From NCBI RefSeq assembly GCF_013149275.1, contig NZ_JABGNA010000008.1:367131-431130 (forward strand): a stretch of 64,000 bases of DNA, given 5' to 3'. This DNA is from Mucilaginibacter sp. SG564. Its GTDB lineage: Bacteria > Bacteroidota > Bacteroidia > Sphingobacteriales > Sphingobacteriaceae. Below are positions 1 to 7,274 of the stretch, one piece after another. Under the pieces are notes generated by a model, which was given only the letters and a program-made list of their open reading frames with translations, was not told the origin of the DNA and made no database searches. The position numbers and the translations under genes are program-made. How positions within the stretch are numbered: the first letter of the stretch is position 1; each line of letters begins with the position of its first letter.

Positions 1-213
1 TAAATCTTTCTTGGTACCGGCAGCGAAATCAGCCTGACCTAAATCTTTCTTGGTACCGGCAGCAAAATCAGCCTGACCCAAATCTTTCTTAGTACCAGCA
101 GCGAAATCAGCCTGACCTAAATCTTTCTTGGTACCGGCAGCGAAATCAGCCTGACCTAAATCTTTCTTGGTACCGGCAGCAAAATCAGCCTGACCCAAAT
201 CTTTCTTAGTACC
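1..213 (-). repeat. 39-bp coding tandem repeat with 117-bp super-period
   Basis: Units of 39 bp start at 1, 40, 79, 118, 157 and 196 (plus-strand coordinates). Units 1, 2 and 3 carry three different sets of third-position variants, and units 4, 5 and the start of 6 repeat the same order. A block of three units was therefore duplicated as a whole. All differences between units are synonymous in the minus-strand frame. Confidence 0.9.
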
Positions 214-327
214 TGTAGCAGTGTTCGTTTTTTTATCGCCATCCGGTGTAGAGGCATTTGAAATGTGAGCTACTGAAGTTAAAAAAAGGCTTAGCGCTAA
301 AGCAGCTGCGGTCATTGATTTTTTCAT
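1..327 (-). CDS. Exported tandem-repeat protein, multi-copy GTKKDLGQADFAA (partial, runs off left edge)
   Basis: The frame is open from an ATG at 327 to base 1 (109 codons, no stop). Residues 1-25 form a Sec signal peptide: MKKS, then an Ala/Leu-rich core, with likely cleavage near SNA-S. After a short polar linker (about residues 26-38), residues 39-109 are five complete copies and a partial sixth of the 13-residue unit GTKKDLGQADFAA. Every copy is identical at protein level although the DNA units differ at several third positions, so the peptide sequence is under selection. No family is recognised. The core K-K-D-L-G-Q-A-D matches the C-terminal ends of the two small genes at 463-606 and 681-824, which lie upstream on the same strand. 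Function is unknown; a multi-copy secreted peptide precursor or a periplasmic or cell-wall repeat protein are both possible. Confidence 0.8.
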   Translation of the reverse strand, partial: MKKSMTAAALALSLFLTSVAHISNASTPDGDKKTNTATGTKKDLGQADFAAGTKKDLGQADFAAGTKKDLGQADFAAGTKKDLGQADFAAGTKKDLGQADFAAGTKKDL

Positions 328-462
328 GATTTTTTAAATTTTGAGGGGGGAGAAGTAAATATTTTTTATTTATGAATTGCTTATTAATTTAATACTGAGC
401 GTACGTTTAAGTGCCCACTAGTATTAATAGTTATTTTATTATATATCAGAAATTGGCAGATC

Positions 463-606
463 TCAATCAGCATTGCCCAGATCTCTTTTAAATTTGCTTG
501 CAAATGATTGTACCTCGGTAAAATCGGTATGTTGATGTTCTTTTTTGCAAGATGAAAAGATGCCGGTAAAAACGATGGCAAAGGCTATGATGATCAGTTT
601 TTTCAT
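463..606 (-). CDS. 47-residue exported lipopeptide ending KRDLGNAD
   Basis: ATG at 606, stop TGA at 463-465, 47 codons. The protein starts MKKLIIIAFAIVFTGIFSSC: a hydrophobic signal followed by a type II lipobox-like I-F-S-S-C20, so it is probably a lipoprotein. The mature part is about 28 residues and ends S-K-F-K-R-D-L-G-N-A-D. The last eight residues match the core of the repeat protein at 1-327 and the end of the 47-residue protein at 681-824. Both 47-residue genes also share a leader sequence. No known family is recognised. The matching length, shared leader and conserved tail argue that this is a real gene despite its size. Confidence 0.72.
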   Translation of the reverse strand: MKKLIIIAFAIVFTGIFSSCKKEHQHTDFTEVQSFASKFKRDLGNAD

Positions 607-613
607 GATATAT

Positions 614-637
614 TATTGTTAATGTGCTGTTTGATTA
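614..637 (-). promoter_or_regulatory. Leader motif shared with the paralogous gene at 681-824
   Basis: On the minus strand, TAATCAAACAG is followed after a short gap by TAACAATA, just upstream of the ATG at 606. The same two words in the same order occur at 840-860 before the ATG at 824. This suggests duplication of gene plus leader, or a shared regulatory element. Confidence 0.45.
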
Positions 638-640
638 TTG

Positions 641-663
641 TTGAGGTGTACACAATACCTCAA
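641..663. other. Hairpin between the two small peptide genes
   Basis: Perfect 7-bp arms TTGAGGT and ACCTCAA enclose a GTACAC-containing loop, between the stop at 681 and the start at 606. No clear T-run follows on the minus strand, so it may be an RNA-processing or partial termination site rather than a strong terminator. Confidence 0.4.
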
Positions 664-680
664 AATTTTAAATTGTCAGA

Positions 681-824
681 TTAGTCTGCGGTTCCTAAAT
701 CCCTTTTAAAAGGGGTAATAGTTTTAGTGAAGCTTACTGTCTGAGGCTCTTCAGCTTTTTTTGTTGATGAAGACAAAACTCCTGCACTTGTAATGAATAG
801 TGCTAATAGGATGGTTTTTTTCAT
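681..824 (-). CDS. 47-residue exported peptide ending KRDLGTAD
   Basis: ATG at 824, stop TAA at 681-683, 47 codons, the same length as the gene at 463-606. It begins MKKTILLALFITSAGVLSSS, a Sec signal peptide with a Ser where its paralogue has the lipobox Cys, so it is probably released rather than lipidated. The mature part is short and polar (KKAEEPQ) and ends F-K-R-D-L-G-T-A-D. It is first in a row of three minus-strand genes, all with the K[KR]DLGxAD motif. Unknown family; the function cannot be told from sequence. Confidence 0.72.
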   Translation of the reverse strand: MKKTILLALFITSAGVLSSSTKKAEEPQTVSFTKTITPFKRDLGTAD

Positions 825-839
825 GGCGGTTAATATTTA

Positions 840-860
840 TATTGTTACTCTGTTTGATTA
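840..860 (-). promoter_or_regulatory. Leader motif shared with the gene at 463-606
   Basis: This is the second copy of the TAATCAAACAG...TAACAATA leader, upstream of the ATG at 824. See 614-637. Confidence 0.45.
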
Positions 861-1344
861 ATTATTATTTAATAGTATTTTAACTCCTGTTTAAATACTA
901 AAAGCTTGCAAATTTTTGTGCTCCATTATAAAGTCTTTGAAAAATAAGGGAGCTCTTAATTTGATCGAATTCATCTTGTTTCTTGAAAAAAAATGGTAGT
1001 TTTAATGATTATAACTTTTTATATAAAATAATTTTTTAAATTTTTTTATTCATTTTTAAATGAACAGACAATAAGATAATTATACATATGATGTCTAAAT
1101 ATTTTTATGCTATTAAATTATAGCTTAATGGTATTTTTTTGTTTAATAATTATAATAAAAAAGCAAATAATATTCATTCAACTAATTGTATATCAATTAA
1201 TTAACAATGCAAATATAAATATGTTTTTGGTTTTTGAACAAAAAAAATAAAAATATTTTTCCACACGGTTTTTTTGAGCCGTTATTAGATATATTAACGC
1301 TTATTTCATAACTTTCACGCTAAATTGAACGTAAGAGTGCTTTA
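861..1344. other. AT-rich divergent intergenic region
   Basis: About 480 bp of very AT-rich DNA between the minus-strand peptide cluster and the plus-strand TPR gene. It must hold the promoters of both directions. I could not assign a convincing -33/-7 pair, and no further short gene with a signal peptide was found in it. Confidence 0.5.
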
Positions 1345-2784
1345 ATGAGAAAAACCTATATTCTCCTATTGGTATTTTTTGTATCATTTGCTGTACACGC
1401 AAATGATTTTAATGAAGCGACTGCAACAGATACCAACGCGGTAATAAAATTAAATAAACAGGCTTTTGCCAATCGTTTAACAAGTCCTGAACAAACAATT
1501 ATTGATGCAACGCAGGCTTTAGCAATGGCCAAAAAGCTGAATTATTATAATGGCATTGGCGAGGCATACCGGATTGTCGGCATCGGGAGATCCTATCTTA
1601 ACCAATCTGAAAAGGCCTTTGATAGTTACCTTAATGGGGTTGCCTATTTCATTAAAGCTAATAATTTGGCAGGTGAGGCAAAGATATATAATAATATGGG
1701 TAATTTATTCCGTGATCAGGACTATAACCGCTGCCTGGATTACCTGAATAAATCGCTCGCGATAGCCACTAAAATAAAGGATCAGCACCTGATAGCGGCT
1801 TTAGGCTTAAATTTAGGTAATGTTTATACACGTAAAAATAGTTTTCAGCAAGCATTAAAATACTATGATCAAAGTATGGTTGTTTTTGAAGAACTAAAAG
1901 ATAATGTAAATGTTGCTCAATGTGTGCTTAACAAAGGTTTTGTTTATTACAAACTTAATCAGTATGATATAGCATTGAAACTTCTGCTGGAAGCCCGGGA
2001 CTCGGCCAAACAACAGGATTTGAATGAAACCGTTGCCAGCATTAACCTTACACTTGCTTCATTGTATATGGCTCAAAAAAAATATACGGAAGCCGAACAG
2101 GTTGTAAGGGAGGGTTTGGCTTATGCTACACTCGTTAAAGATCCTAAACTTAATTATGATTACAAGCATACCTCGTACGAATTGGAATATAGCCGGAAAA
2201 ACTATGAACGTGCTATTTTTTATTTGCGGGAGATATACAAAGAAGATAGTGTAACCTTTAAACAAAATACCTCGGTGCAAATAAGGCTCATGGAGGCTAA
2301 GCGCAAACAAGAAGAGCAGGTAAAAGAAAATGAACGTGTAGCCGACAAGCAGGCTTTTGAACGTTCGCGTTTTTGGGCGGTGAGCACAGTGGCCGGTTTA
2401 TTATTGGTTGTTATTGGATTATTGGTAGGTAATGTGAAACGGAAGGCAAAGACCAACGCGCAACTTACCATGCTTAACGAAGAAGTTTTAAGACAAAAAG
2501 ATAACCTCGACAGGATAAATCATCATCTGGAGGAAATCATCGATGAAAGAACAAAAGATCTGCAGATTAAGAACAAGAAGCTTTCTGAACACTCTTCTTA
2601 TCTATCTCACCAGATCAGGGGGCCAATCGCTACGCTGCGCGGTCTGATAAACCTGGAGCGGGAGGGATTGGTTAACCAGGAAGAGTGTATTACCATGATG
2701 GATAAATGCGTTTCGGAAATTGACGAAAAAATAATTGAAATGAGCGACATGCTGCATGGCCCTTCTCATAATAGTAATTCCTGA
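1345..2784 (+). CDS. TPR-repeat membrane protein with a HisKA-like phospho-acceptor end but no ATPase domain
   Basis: 479 residues. Residues 1-19 are a signal peptide; about 40-300 are tandem TPR helices (motifs such as A-I-Y-N-N-M-G-N-L and A-L-G-L-N-L-G-N-V-Y); one membrane helix lies at about 343-364; a coiled coil at about 366-416; then S-H422-Q-I-R-G-P, a good histidine-kinase H-box. The protein stops about 55 residues later, so the usual HATPase_c domain (N, G1, G2 boxes) is absent. DNA after the stop does not encode one on this strand. The topology suggests a periplasmic TPR sensor with a cytoplasmic DHp domain that a separate kinase must phosphorylate. It faces the K[KR]DLGxAD peptide cluster, which makes a sensing link possible but unproved. 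Confidence 0.8.
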   Translation: MRKTYILLLVFFVSFAVHANDFNEATATDTNAVIKLNKQAFANRLTSPEQTIIDATQALAMAKKLNYYNGIGEAYRIVGIGRSYLNQSEKAFDSYLNGVAYFIKANNLAGEAKIYNNMGNLFRDQDYNRCLDYLNKSLAIATKIKDQHLIAALGLNLGNVYTRKNSFQQALKYYDQSMVVFEELKDNVNVAQCVLNKGFVYYKLNQYDIALKLLLEARDSAKQQDLNETVASINLTLASLYMAQKKYTEAEQVVREGLAYATLVKDPKLNYDYKHTSYELEYSRKNYERAIFYLREIYKEDSVTFKQNTSVQIRLMEAKRKQEEQVKENERVADKQAFERSRFWAVSTVAGLLLVVIGLLVGNVKRKAKTNAQLTMLNEEVLRQKDNLDRINHHLEEIIDERTKDLQIKNKKLSEHSSYLSHQIRGPIATLRGLINLEREGLVNQEECITMMDKCVSEIDEKIIEMSDMLHGPSHNSNS

Positions 2785-2806
2785 AACAGTATTTTTTTTA
2801 TGATGC

Positions 2807-3109
2807 TTAACCCAGGTTAAATGCAGCTGGCCATGAAGAATGTATCTGTGCCTCAATAAGCCCAAGATAAATACAATACCTGGATATCATTTGCAGTATA
2901 AGCAATTGCCGGTGTTTATTATAACCCTCAGTTTCAAAGGCAAGTGTTTCATCTCCTGCGGTAACAAAAAATCTCACTTCGCCCTGCCTCGGTTTAAATC
3001 TTGATTGTAAAAGATCGAATACCTTAACTTTAAGTTTGCTTTTGGGGTCGTGGATGGTCCCATCTTTCAAAGCCTGGTTTTTTGAAATAGATATCAGATA
3101 ATTTGACAT
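2807..3109 (-). CDS. Hypothetical protein, about 100 residues
   Basis: Starts at ATG 3109; a GTG two codons upstream at 3115 would add two residues. No signal peptide or membrane segment. The protein is mixed alpha/beta in appearance, with a basic middle (K-S-K-L-K-V-K-V-F) and a strand-like R-F-F-V-T-A-G. It converges on the TPR gene and lies downstream of the Xre regulator on the same strand. No family recognised. It is the only good frame in this stretch, but its reality rests on length alone. Confidence 0.5.
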   Translation of the reverse strand: MSNYLISISKNQALKDGTIHDPKSKLKVKVFDLLQSRFKPRQGEVRFFVTAGDETLAFETEGYNKHRQLLILQMISRYCIYLGLIEAQIHSSWPAAFNLG

Positions 3110-3331
3110 AAACACTTTTTACGATAAAAAATGTTTATGTCACAATTTTTACTCCAATTTTAAATTATAAGGCATATTAAATGAAATTATGTTCATTTAT
3201 ATTCCTTTTTCTTGAAAAATTTACTAAGATTAAATATTGTTAACCAGTATTTAACCAATTTAATGGTAATTTATATCAGAATGTGTTGTGCAAAAGATGT
3301 AACTGTAAGGTTTACAGAACACATTATTAAA

Positions 3332-3700
3332 TTATAGGACTAAAATACTTTTGTTTCGTAATTCTTCGTAAAGTAAAATTACTTTGCGTTGCAGGCTTGC
3401 GATCTCCGATTCCCGGTCTACCAGTTTTTTCTGGGCTATGCTCAGGTTTGATGGAGCAAGGTCAACTTCACCTTCTTCAACACTTAATATTTGTGCAACC
3501 GTTATTTCAAATATATTAGCGATCTGTTCCAGACGCGAAAGATTGATATCAGTTACACCGGTTTCGATCTTGGAAAAAGCCGGGATAGAAATACCTAAAC
3601 GGTTTGCTATATCTTCCTGGCTCCACCCGCGTTGGTGGCGTAAGGTTCTGATGTTTTTTCCAACGGATTTGTTTGTTTTCTTTTTGGTGCTGTCGTTCAT
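3332..3700 (-). CDS. Xre-family helix-turn-helix transcriptional regulator
   Basis: 122 residues. Residues 15-70 are an HTH_3 domain (G-K-N-I-R-T-L-R, then W-S-Q-E-D-I-A-N-R-L-G and F-S-K-I-E-T-G). The C-terminal third is a predicted coiled coil rich in Leu, Glu and Lys, probably for dimerisation. It is a cytoplasmic DNA-binding protein whose targets cannot be read from the sequence; nearby candidates are the divergent neighbours and its own promoter. Confidence 0.88.
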   Translation of the reverse strand: MNDSTKKKTNKSVGKNIRTLRHQRGWSQEDIANRLGISIPAFSKIETGVTDINLSRLEQIANIFEITVAQILSVEEGEVDLAPSNLSIAQKKLVDRESEIASLQRKVILLYEELRNKSILVL

Positions 3701-3847
3701 ATCAATGTTTCCTCATAATTAACTGAGTAAACATATCCAAACGGTATGCCATCATTAATTTCCCTTAAAACTATCCGGAATAACTTATTGTTAAACGGGA
3801 TGCTTAAAAAAGTGGGGAATTATTTACACAAAAAAAATGCTTAACCC

Positions 3848-6145
3848 TCAGTTGATATTATTTATGATATGCAATTTGGCAAACTTGAGCAGCAATTGTT
3901 TCTGGCCTATTTCCTTAAAAAATATAGTAGCTTTAATGTCGGGCTTATTGCCTTCCAGACTCAATACCTTTCCAAAACCAAAACGTTCATGTTCCACTTC
4001 CATGCCAACCTGCAGGTTTGAAGTATCAGACGGTTTAAAATCTGGCGATGGCACGTGTGCTTTGGCCAGTATTGATGTTGTTTTAACCGGGGCAGATGTT
4101 GCTGGTTTGGGCTTAGAGAACGCGTCGGCTTGTTTGCCGCTGCTCCAGGCTTTGCGGTCATCGTCAAAAAAGGCGCTGCTACCGCTGCTTGCGGGCTTCG
4201 CACTGTAGTCGAGCTCCAGGTATTTGGCATCTATCTCATCCAGGAAGCGGCTTGGCTCGCAACTGATAAGTGTACCAAATTTGAACCTTGAGGTAGCATA
4301 ACTGATGGTCAGTTTGGTTTCAGCACGTGTAACGGCTACATAAAACAGGCGGCGTTCCTCTTCCAGATCGCTGCGCGAGTTGAGCGACATTTGTGAAGGG
4401 AACAGGTTCTCCTCCAATCCCACCACATATACCTGCGGAAACTCAAGACCTTTGCTGGAGTGGATGGTCATTAATGATACCGTATCAGCGTCTTTATCCT
4501 TGTCTTTATCGTCATTAGTGAGCAGGGCTACATCCTGCATAAAAACATCGAGGCCTTTTTCTTCGATATCTTCCCGTTCAGAGAATTCCTTGATACCGTT
4601 CAGTAACTCCTGGATGTTCTCATAACGGTTAAGGCCTTCTACCGATTTGTCTTCATACAAGTCTTTCAGTAAGCCGGAGTGCTGCGCGATATAAAGTGCC
4701 GATTCATAAGCCGATTTTGACTTCGCCAACACCTGGAAACTCTGTATCATGGTAGCGAATGTAGCCACCGCTCCCGAAATCTTTCCTTCCAGGTATTTGC
4801 CTGGCTCCGCTATCACTTCCCAAGGGGTAATACCATGCTGATCGGCACTTACAATGATCTTATCAACCGAAGTATCACCAATACCCCGTTTAGGGTAATT
4901 GATCACCCGTTTCAGCGCCTCTTCATCGTTAGGATTAAAGGTAAGCCGGAAATAAGCTATAAGGTCTTTAATCTCCTTACGCTGATAAAAAGACAAGCCA
5001 CCATATATTTTATAGGGAATACTCAATTTGCGTAAGGCCTCCTCCATGGAGCGTGACTGCGCGTTGGTGCGGTACAGAATCGCAAAATCATGCCATTTAC
5101 GCCCCTTCAGGCTGCGATCCTGCATAATGGTTTCGGCTACCATTTTACCTTCCTCGTTATCGCTGAAGGCACGCATTACCTTTATTTTATCACCGCTTTC
5201 TTTTTCAGAGAAAACGTTCTTTTTAAGCTGATCCTTATTATTGCTAATGATGCTGTTGGCAACATTCACAATATTTTGGGTTGAGCGGTAGTTTTGCTCC
5301 AGCTTAAACACTTTCAGGTCCGGGTAATCCTTTTCAAAGTTGAGGATGTTCTGGATATTGGCCCCGCGGAAGGCGTAGATACTTTGCGCGTCGTCGCCCA
5401 CCACACACAGGTTTTCATTTACCGCAGCCAGTTTTTTAACGATCAGGTACTGAGAAAAGTTAGTATCCTGATACTCATCCACCATGAGGTATTTGAACTT
5501 ATGCTGATACTTGTTTAACGTATCAGGGTGCAGTTTAAGCAGCTCATTGGTTTTGTACAGCAAATCGTCAAAATCCATAGCGCCTGCCCTGAAGCAACGC
5601 GTGGCGTAAGTTTGGTAGATAAGCCCCAATTGCCCGCGTCCGCTCGAAAAATCATCAGCTTGTATCTGTTCGTTTTTCTGGTACTCCTGCCACGAGATCA
5701 GGTTGTTTTTGGATGCTGATATACGGTTAAGTACAAAGTTTACATTATACAGCTTATCATCCAGGTTCATCTCCTTTAAAATAGCCCGCAGCACGCTTTT
5801 GCTGTCGTCGGTATCGTAGATGGTAAAGTTGCTCGGGTAGCCAATTTTGTCGGCCTCCACGCGCAGTATCTTGGCAAAAACTGAGTGGAAAGTGCCCATC
5901 CATATGTTTTTGGCTTCGGTACCTACCACATGGGTAATACGCTCGCGCATTTCGCGGGCAGCCTTGTTGGTAAATGTAAGTACCAGTATGTTAAAGGAGT
6001 CGACACCCTTGCGTACCAGGTGTGCCACCCTGTATGTAATAACCCTTGTTTTGCCAGATCCGGCACCGGCAATAATCATTACCGGCCCTTCGGTTTGCTC
6101 AACCGCAGCTCTTTGTTCGGGGTTTAAACCCTGTAGATAATCCAA
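3848..6145 (-). CDS. uvrD: UvrD/PcrA-type superfamily 1 DNA helicase
   Basis: 765 residues, the usual size. Motifs in order: Q-motif L-N-P-E-Q-R-A-A-V; Walker A G-A-G-S-G-K-T near residue 30; D-E-Y-Q-D-T (motif II); Q-N-Y-R-S-T (motif IV); T-I-H-S-S-K-G-L-E-F-P (motif V); and Y-V-A-V-T-R-A (motif VI). The C-terminal 60 residues look like the Tudor-like RNA-polymerase-binding domain of PcrA (V-G-M-E-V-E-H-E-R-F-G-F-G-K-V). The start codon is TTG at 6145, supported by AGAGGA just upstream and by the family-typical start M-D-Y-L-x-G-L-N. Role: 3'-5' unwinding in excision repair and removal of stalled complexes. Confidence 0.95.
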   Translation of the reverse strand: MDYLQGLNPEQRAAVEQTEGPVMIIAGAGSGKTRVITYRVAHLVRKGVDSFNILVLTFTNKAAREMRERITHVVGTEAKNIWMGTFHSVFAKILRVEADKIGYPSNFTIYDTDDSKSVLRAILKEMNLDDKLYNVNFVLNRISASKNNLISWQEYQKNEQIQADDFSSGRGQLGLIYQTYATRCFRAGAMDFDDLLYKTNELLKLHPDTLNKYQHKFKYLMVDEYQDTNFSQYLIVKKLAAVNENLCVVGDDAQSIYAFRGANIQNILNFEKDYPDLKVFKLEQNYRSTQNIVNVANSIISNNKDQLKKNVFSEKESGDKIKVMRAFSDNEEGKMVAETIMQDRSLKGRKWHDFAILYRTNAQSRSMEEALRKLSIPYKIYGGLSFYQRKEIKDLIAYFRLTFNPNDEEALKRVINYPKRGIGDTSVDKIIVSADQHGITPWEVIAEPGKYLEGKISGAVATFATMIQSFQVLAKSKSAYESALYIAQHSGLLKDLYEDKSVEGLNRYENIQELLNGIKEFSEREDIEEKGLDVFMQDVALLTNDDKDKDKDADTVSLMTIHSSKGLEFPQVYVVGLEENLFPSQMSLNSRSDLEEERRLFYVAVTRAETKLTISYATSRFKFGTLISCEPSRFLDEIDAKYLELDYSAKPASSGSSAFFDDDRKAWSSGKQADAFSKPKPATSAPVKTTSILAKAHVPSPDFKPSDTSNLQVGMEVEHERFGFGKVLSLEGNKPDIKATIFFKEIGQKQLLLKFAKLHIINNIN

Positions 6146-6282
6146 AATCTTGTCCTCTTTTCTTGAATCAGCGAAATTAAGGTTTTGAGCCGAAAGGGGA
6201 AAGTAAGATTAGCCCTGAACCGGATAAAAATATCAACAATAGTAAAAGCGAGAAAAATGAGTGTTAATATCGAACACGGATG

Positions 6283-6343
6283 TCGAATATTGAATAATGA
6301 AGTGAGTGGAAAATCGATGTTTCAAAATTCATTATTCGATATT
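6283..6343. repeat. Imperfect AT-rich inverted repeat
   Basis: One arm reads TCGAATATTGAATAATGAA and the other TTCATTATTCGATAT. It sits in the 228-bp gap between the divergent helicase and ATPase genes. Confidence 0.55.
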
Positions 6344-6373
6344 ATTTCTTTTCTTCCTTAAATTTACCAACCC

Positions 6374-7135
6374 ATGGAAGCAAAGCCCTATCTGCAGCAA
6401 ATATCCCTTAAGCGCGAGGCGGTACCGTCGTTCGAGGCGTACCCTTTTCATGTACCTGCGGTGAAGAATTTGCCGGTAATGAAGTTTCACCGGGATGTTA
6501 CTTTTATTGTTGGCGAAAATGGCTCGGGTAAATCAACATTGATAGAAGCCATTGCCCTGCACATGGGTTTTGGTATTGAAGGCGGCAGTAAAAGCGTGCA
6601 AACCAAAACACATCAAAACGCTTCACCTTTGTTTGAATATTTGAATAGCAGTAAAAGCTATCGCAAGCCTTCTGATTATTTCTTTTTGCGCGCCGAGAGT
6701 TTCTATAATGTAGCCACTTACCTGGAAGAATTGGATAAAGAGGAGGATAAGAATTATGTGAAGGGTAACTATGGTGTTAAATCGTTGCACGAATGCTCAC
6801 ACGGAGAATCGTTTATGGCTACGTTAACCCACCGGCTTTCGGGCAACGGGCTTTATATTTTTGATGAGCCCGAGGCGGCTTTATCGCCAGCAAGGCAATT
6901 GGCGGCCCTTTCGGCTATTCATGAGCTGGTACAGGCCAATTCGCAGTTTATTATAGCCACGCATTCGCCTATTTTGCTGGCTTATCCTAATGCGCTTATT
7001 TATCAGTTGGATGAAGAAGGCATACACAAAGTAAGCTATGAAGAAACCGAACATTTCAGGCTCACCCAATATTTTTTGAATAATCATCAGGAAATGACAC
7101 GGACGCTGATGGGGAATCCCTTGAATTTGTCCTGA
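6374..7135 (+). CDS. AAA-family ATPase, SMC/OLD-like ABC-type fold
   Basis: 253 residues. Walker A G-E-N-G-S-G-K-S-T at 47-55; ABC-like S-H-G-E-S-F near 145; Walker B L-Y-I-F-D-E-P-E-A-A-L-S-P; and a switch His in I-A-T-H-S-P. The length and motifs match the predicted ATPase family annotated as AAA family ATPase (YcbJ-like). It is a soluble single-domain protein with no nuclease domain attached. It is divergent from uvrD and probably monocistronic, since an inverted repeat follows. The cellular role is not known from sequence. Confidence 0.85.
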   Translation: MEAKPYLQQISLKREAVPSFEAYPFHVPAVKNLPVMKFHRDVTFIVGENGSGKSTLIEAIALHMGFGIEGGSKSVQTKTHQNASPLFEYLNSSKSYRKPSDYFFLRAESFYNVATYLEELDKEEDKNYVKGNYGVKSLHECSHGESFMATLTHRLSGNGLYIFDEPEAALSPARQLAALSAIHELVQANSQFIIATHSPILLAYPNALIYQLDEEGIHKVSYEETEHFRLTQYFLNNHQEMTRTLMGNPLNLS

Positions 7136-7154
7136 AGGATGGCTTCAAAAAAAA

Positions 7155-7253
7155 GCGTCATTGCGAGGTACGAAGCAATCTCTAAGCTATACAGAGCGAG
7201 CTTTTATGGCTGACCTGCTTATGTAGAGATTGCTTCGTACCTCGCAATGACGC
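7155..7253. repeat. REP-like palindrome, family GTCATTGCGAGG
   Basis: Arms of about 29 bp: GCGTCATTGCGAGGTACGAA onward, returning as TTCGTACCTCGCAATGACGC, with an imperfect loop. It lies between the convergent ATPase and fabV genes. Related copies are at 14247-14383, 41097-41181 and 51557-51643. Confidence 0.85.
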
Positions 7254-7274
7254 GTGGGAGATTTTTATGAGTTT

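Noticed and set aside
1-234. CRISPR-like direct repeats
   Set aside because: The 39-bp units are contiguous with no spacers and are read as codons of an exported protein.
384-581. 65-residue minus-strand frame beginning MPSFL
   Set aside because: Overlaps the better-supported 47-residue lipopeptide in another frame and has no family or signal features.
1-824. RiPP (graspetide or lanthipeptide) precursor cluster
   Set aside because: The proteins carry Sec-type signals rather than RiPP leaders, and no modifying enzyme is in the window. The left flank is not visible, so this is only set aside.
2785-3109. Lost HATPase domain after the TPR protein
   Set aside because: No N, G1 or G2 box motifs on the plus strand; the stretch carries a minus-strand frame instead.
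6374-7135. Defence system based on the OLD-like ATPase
   Set aside because: No nuclease domain or partner gene is adjacent; the protein looks like a common housekeeping-type ATPase.
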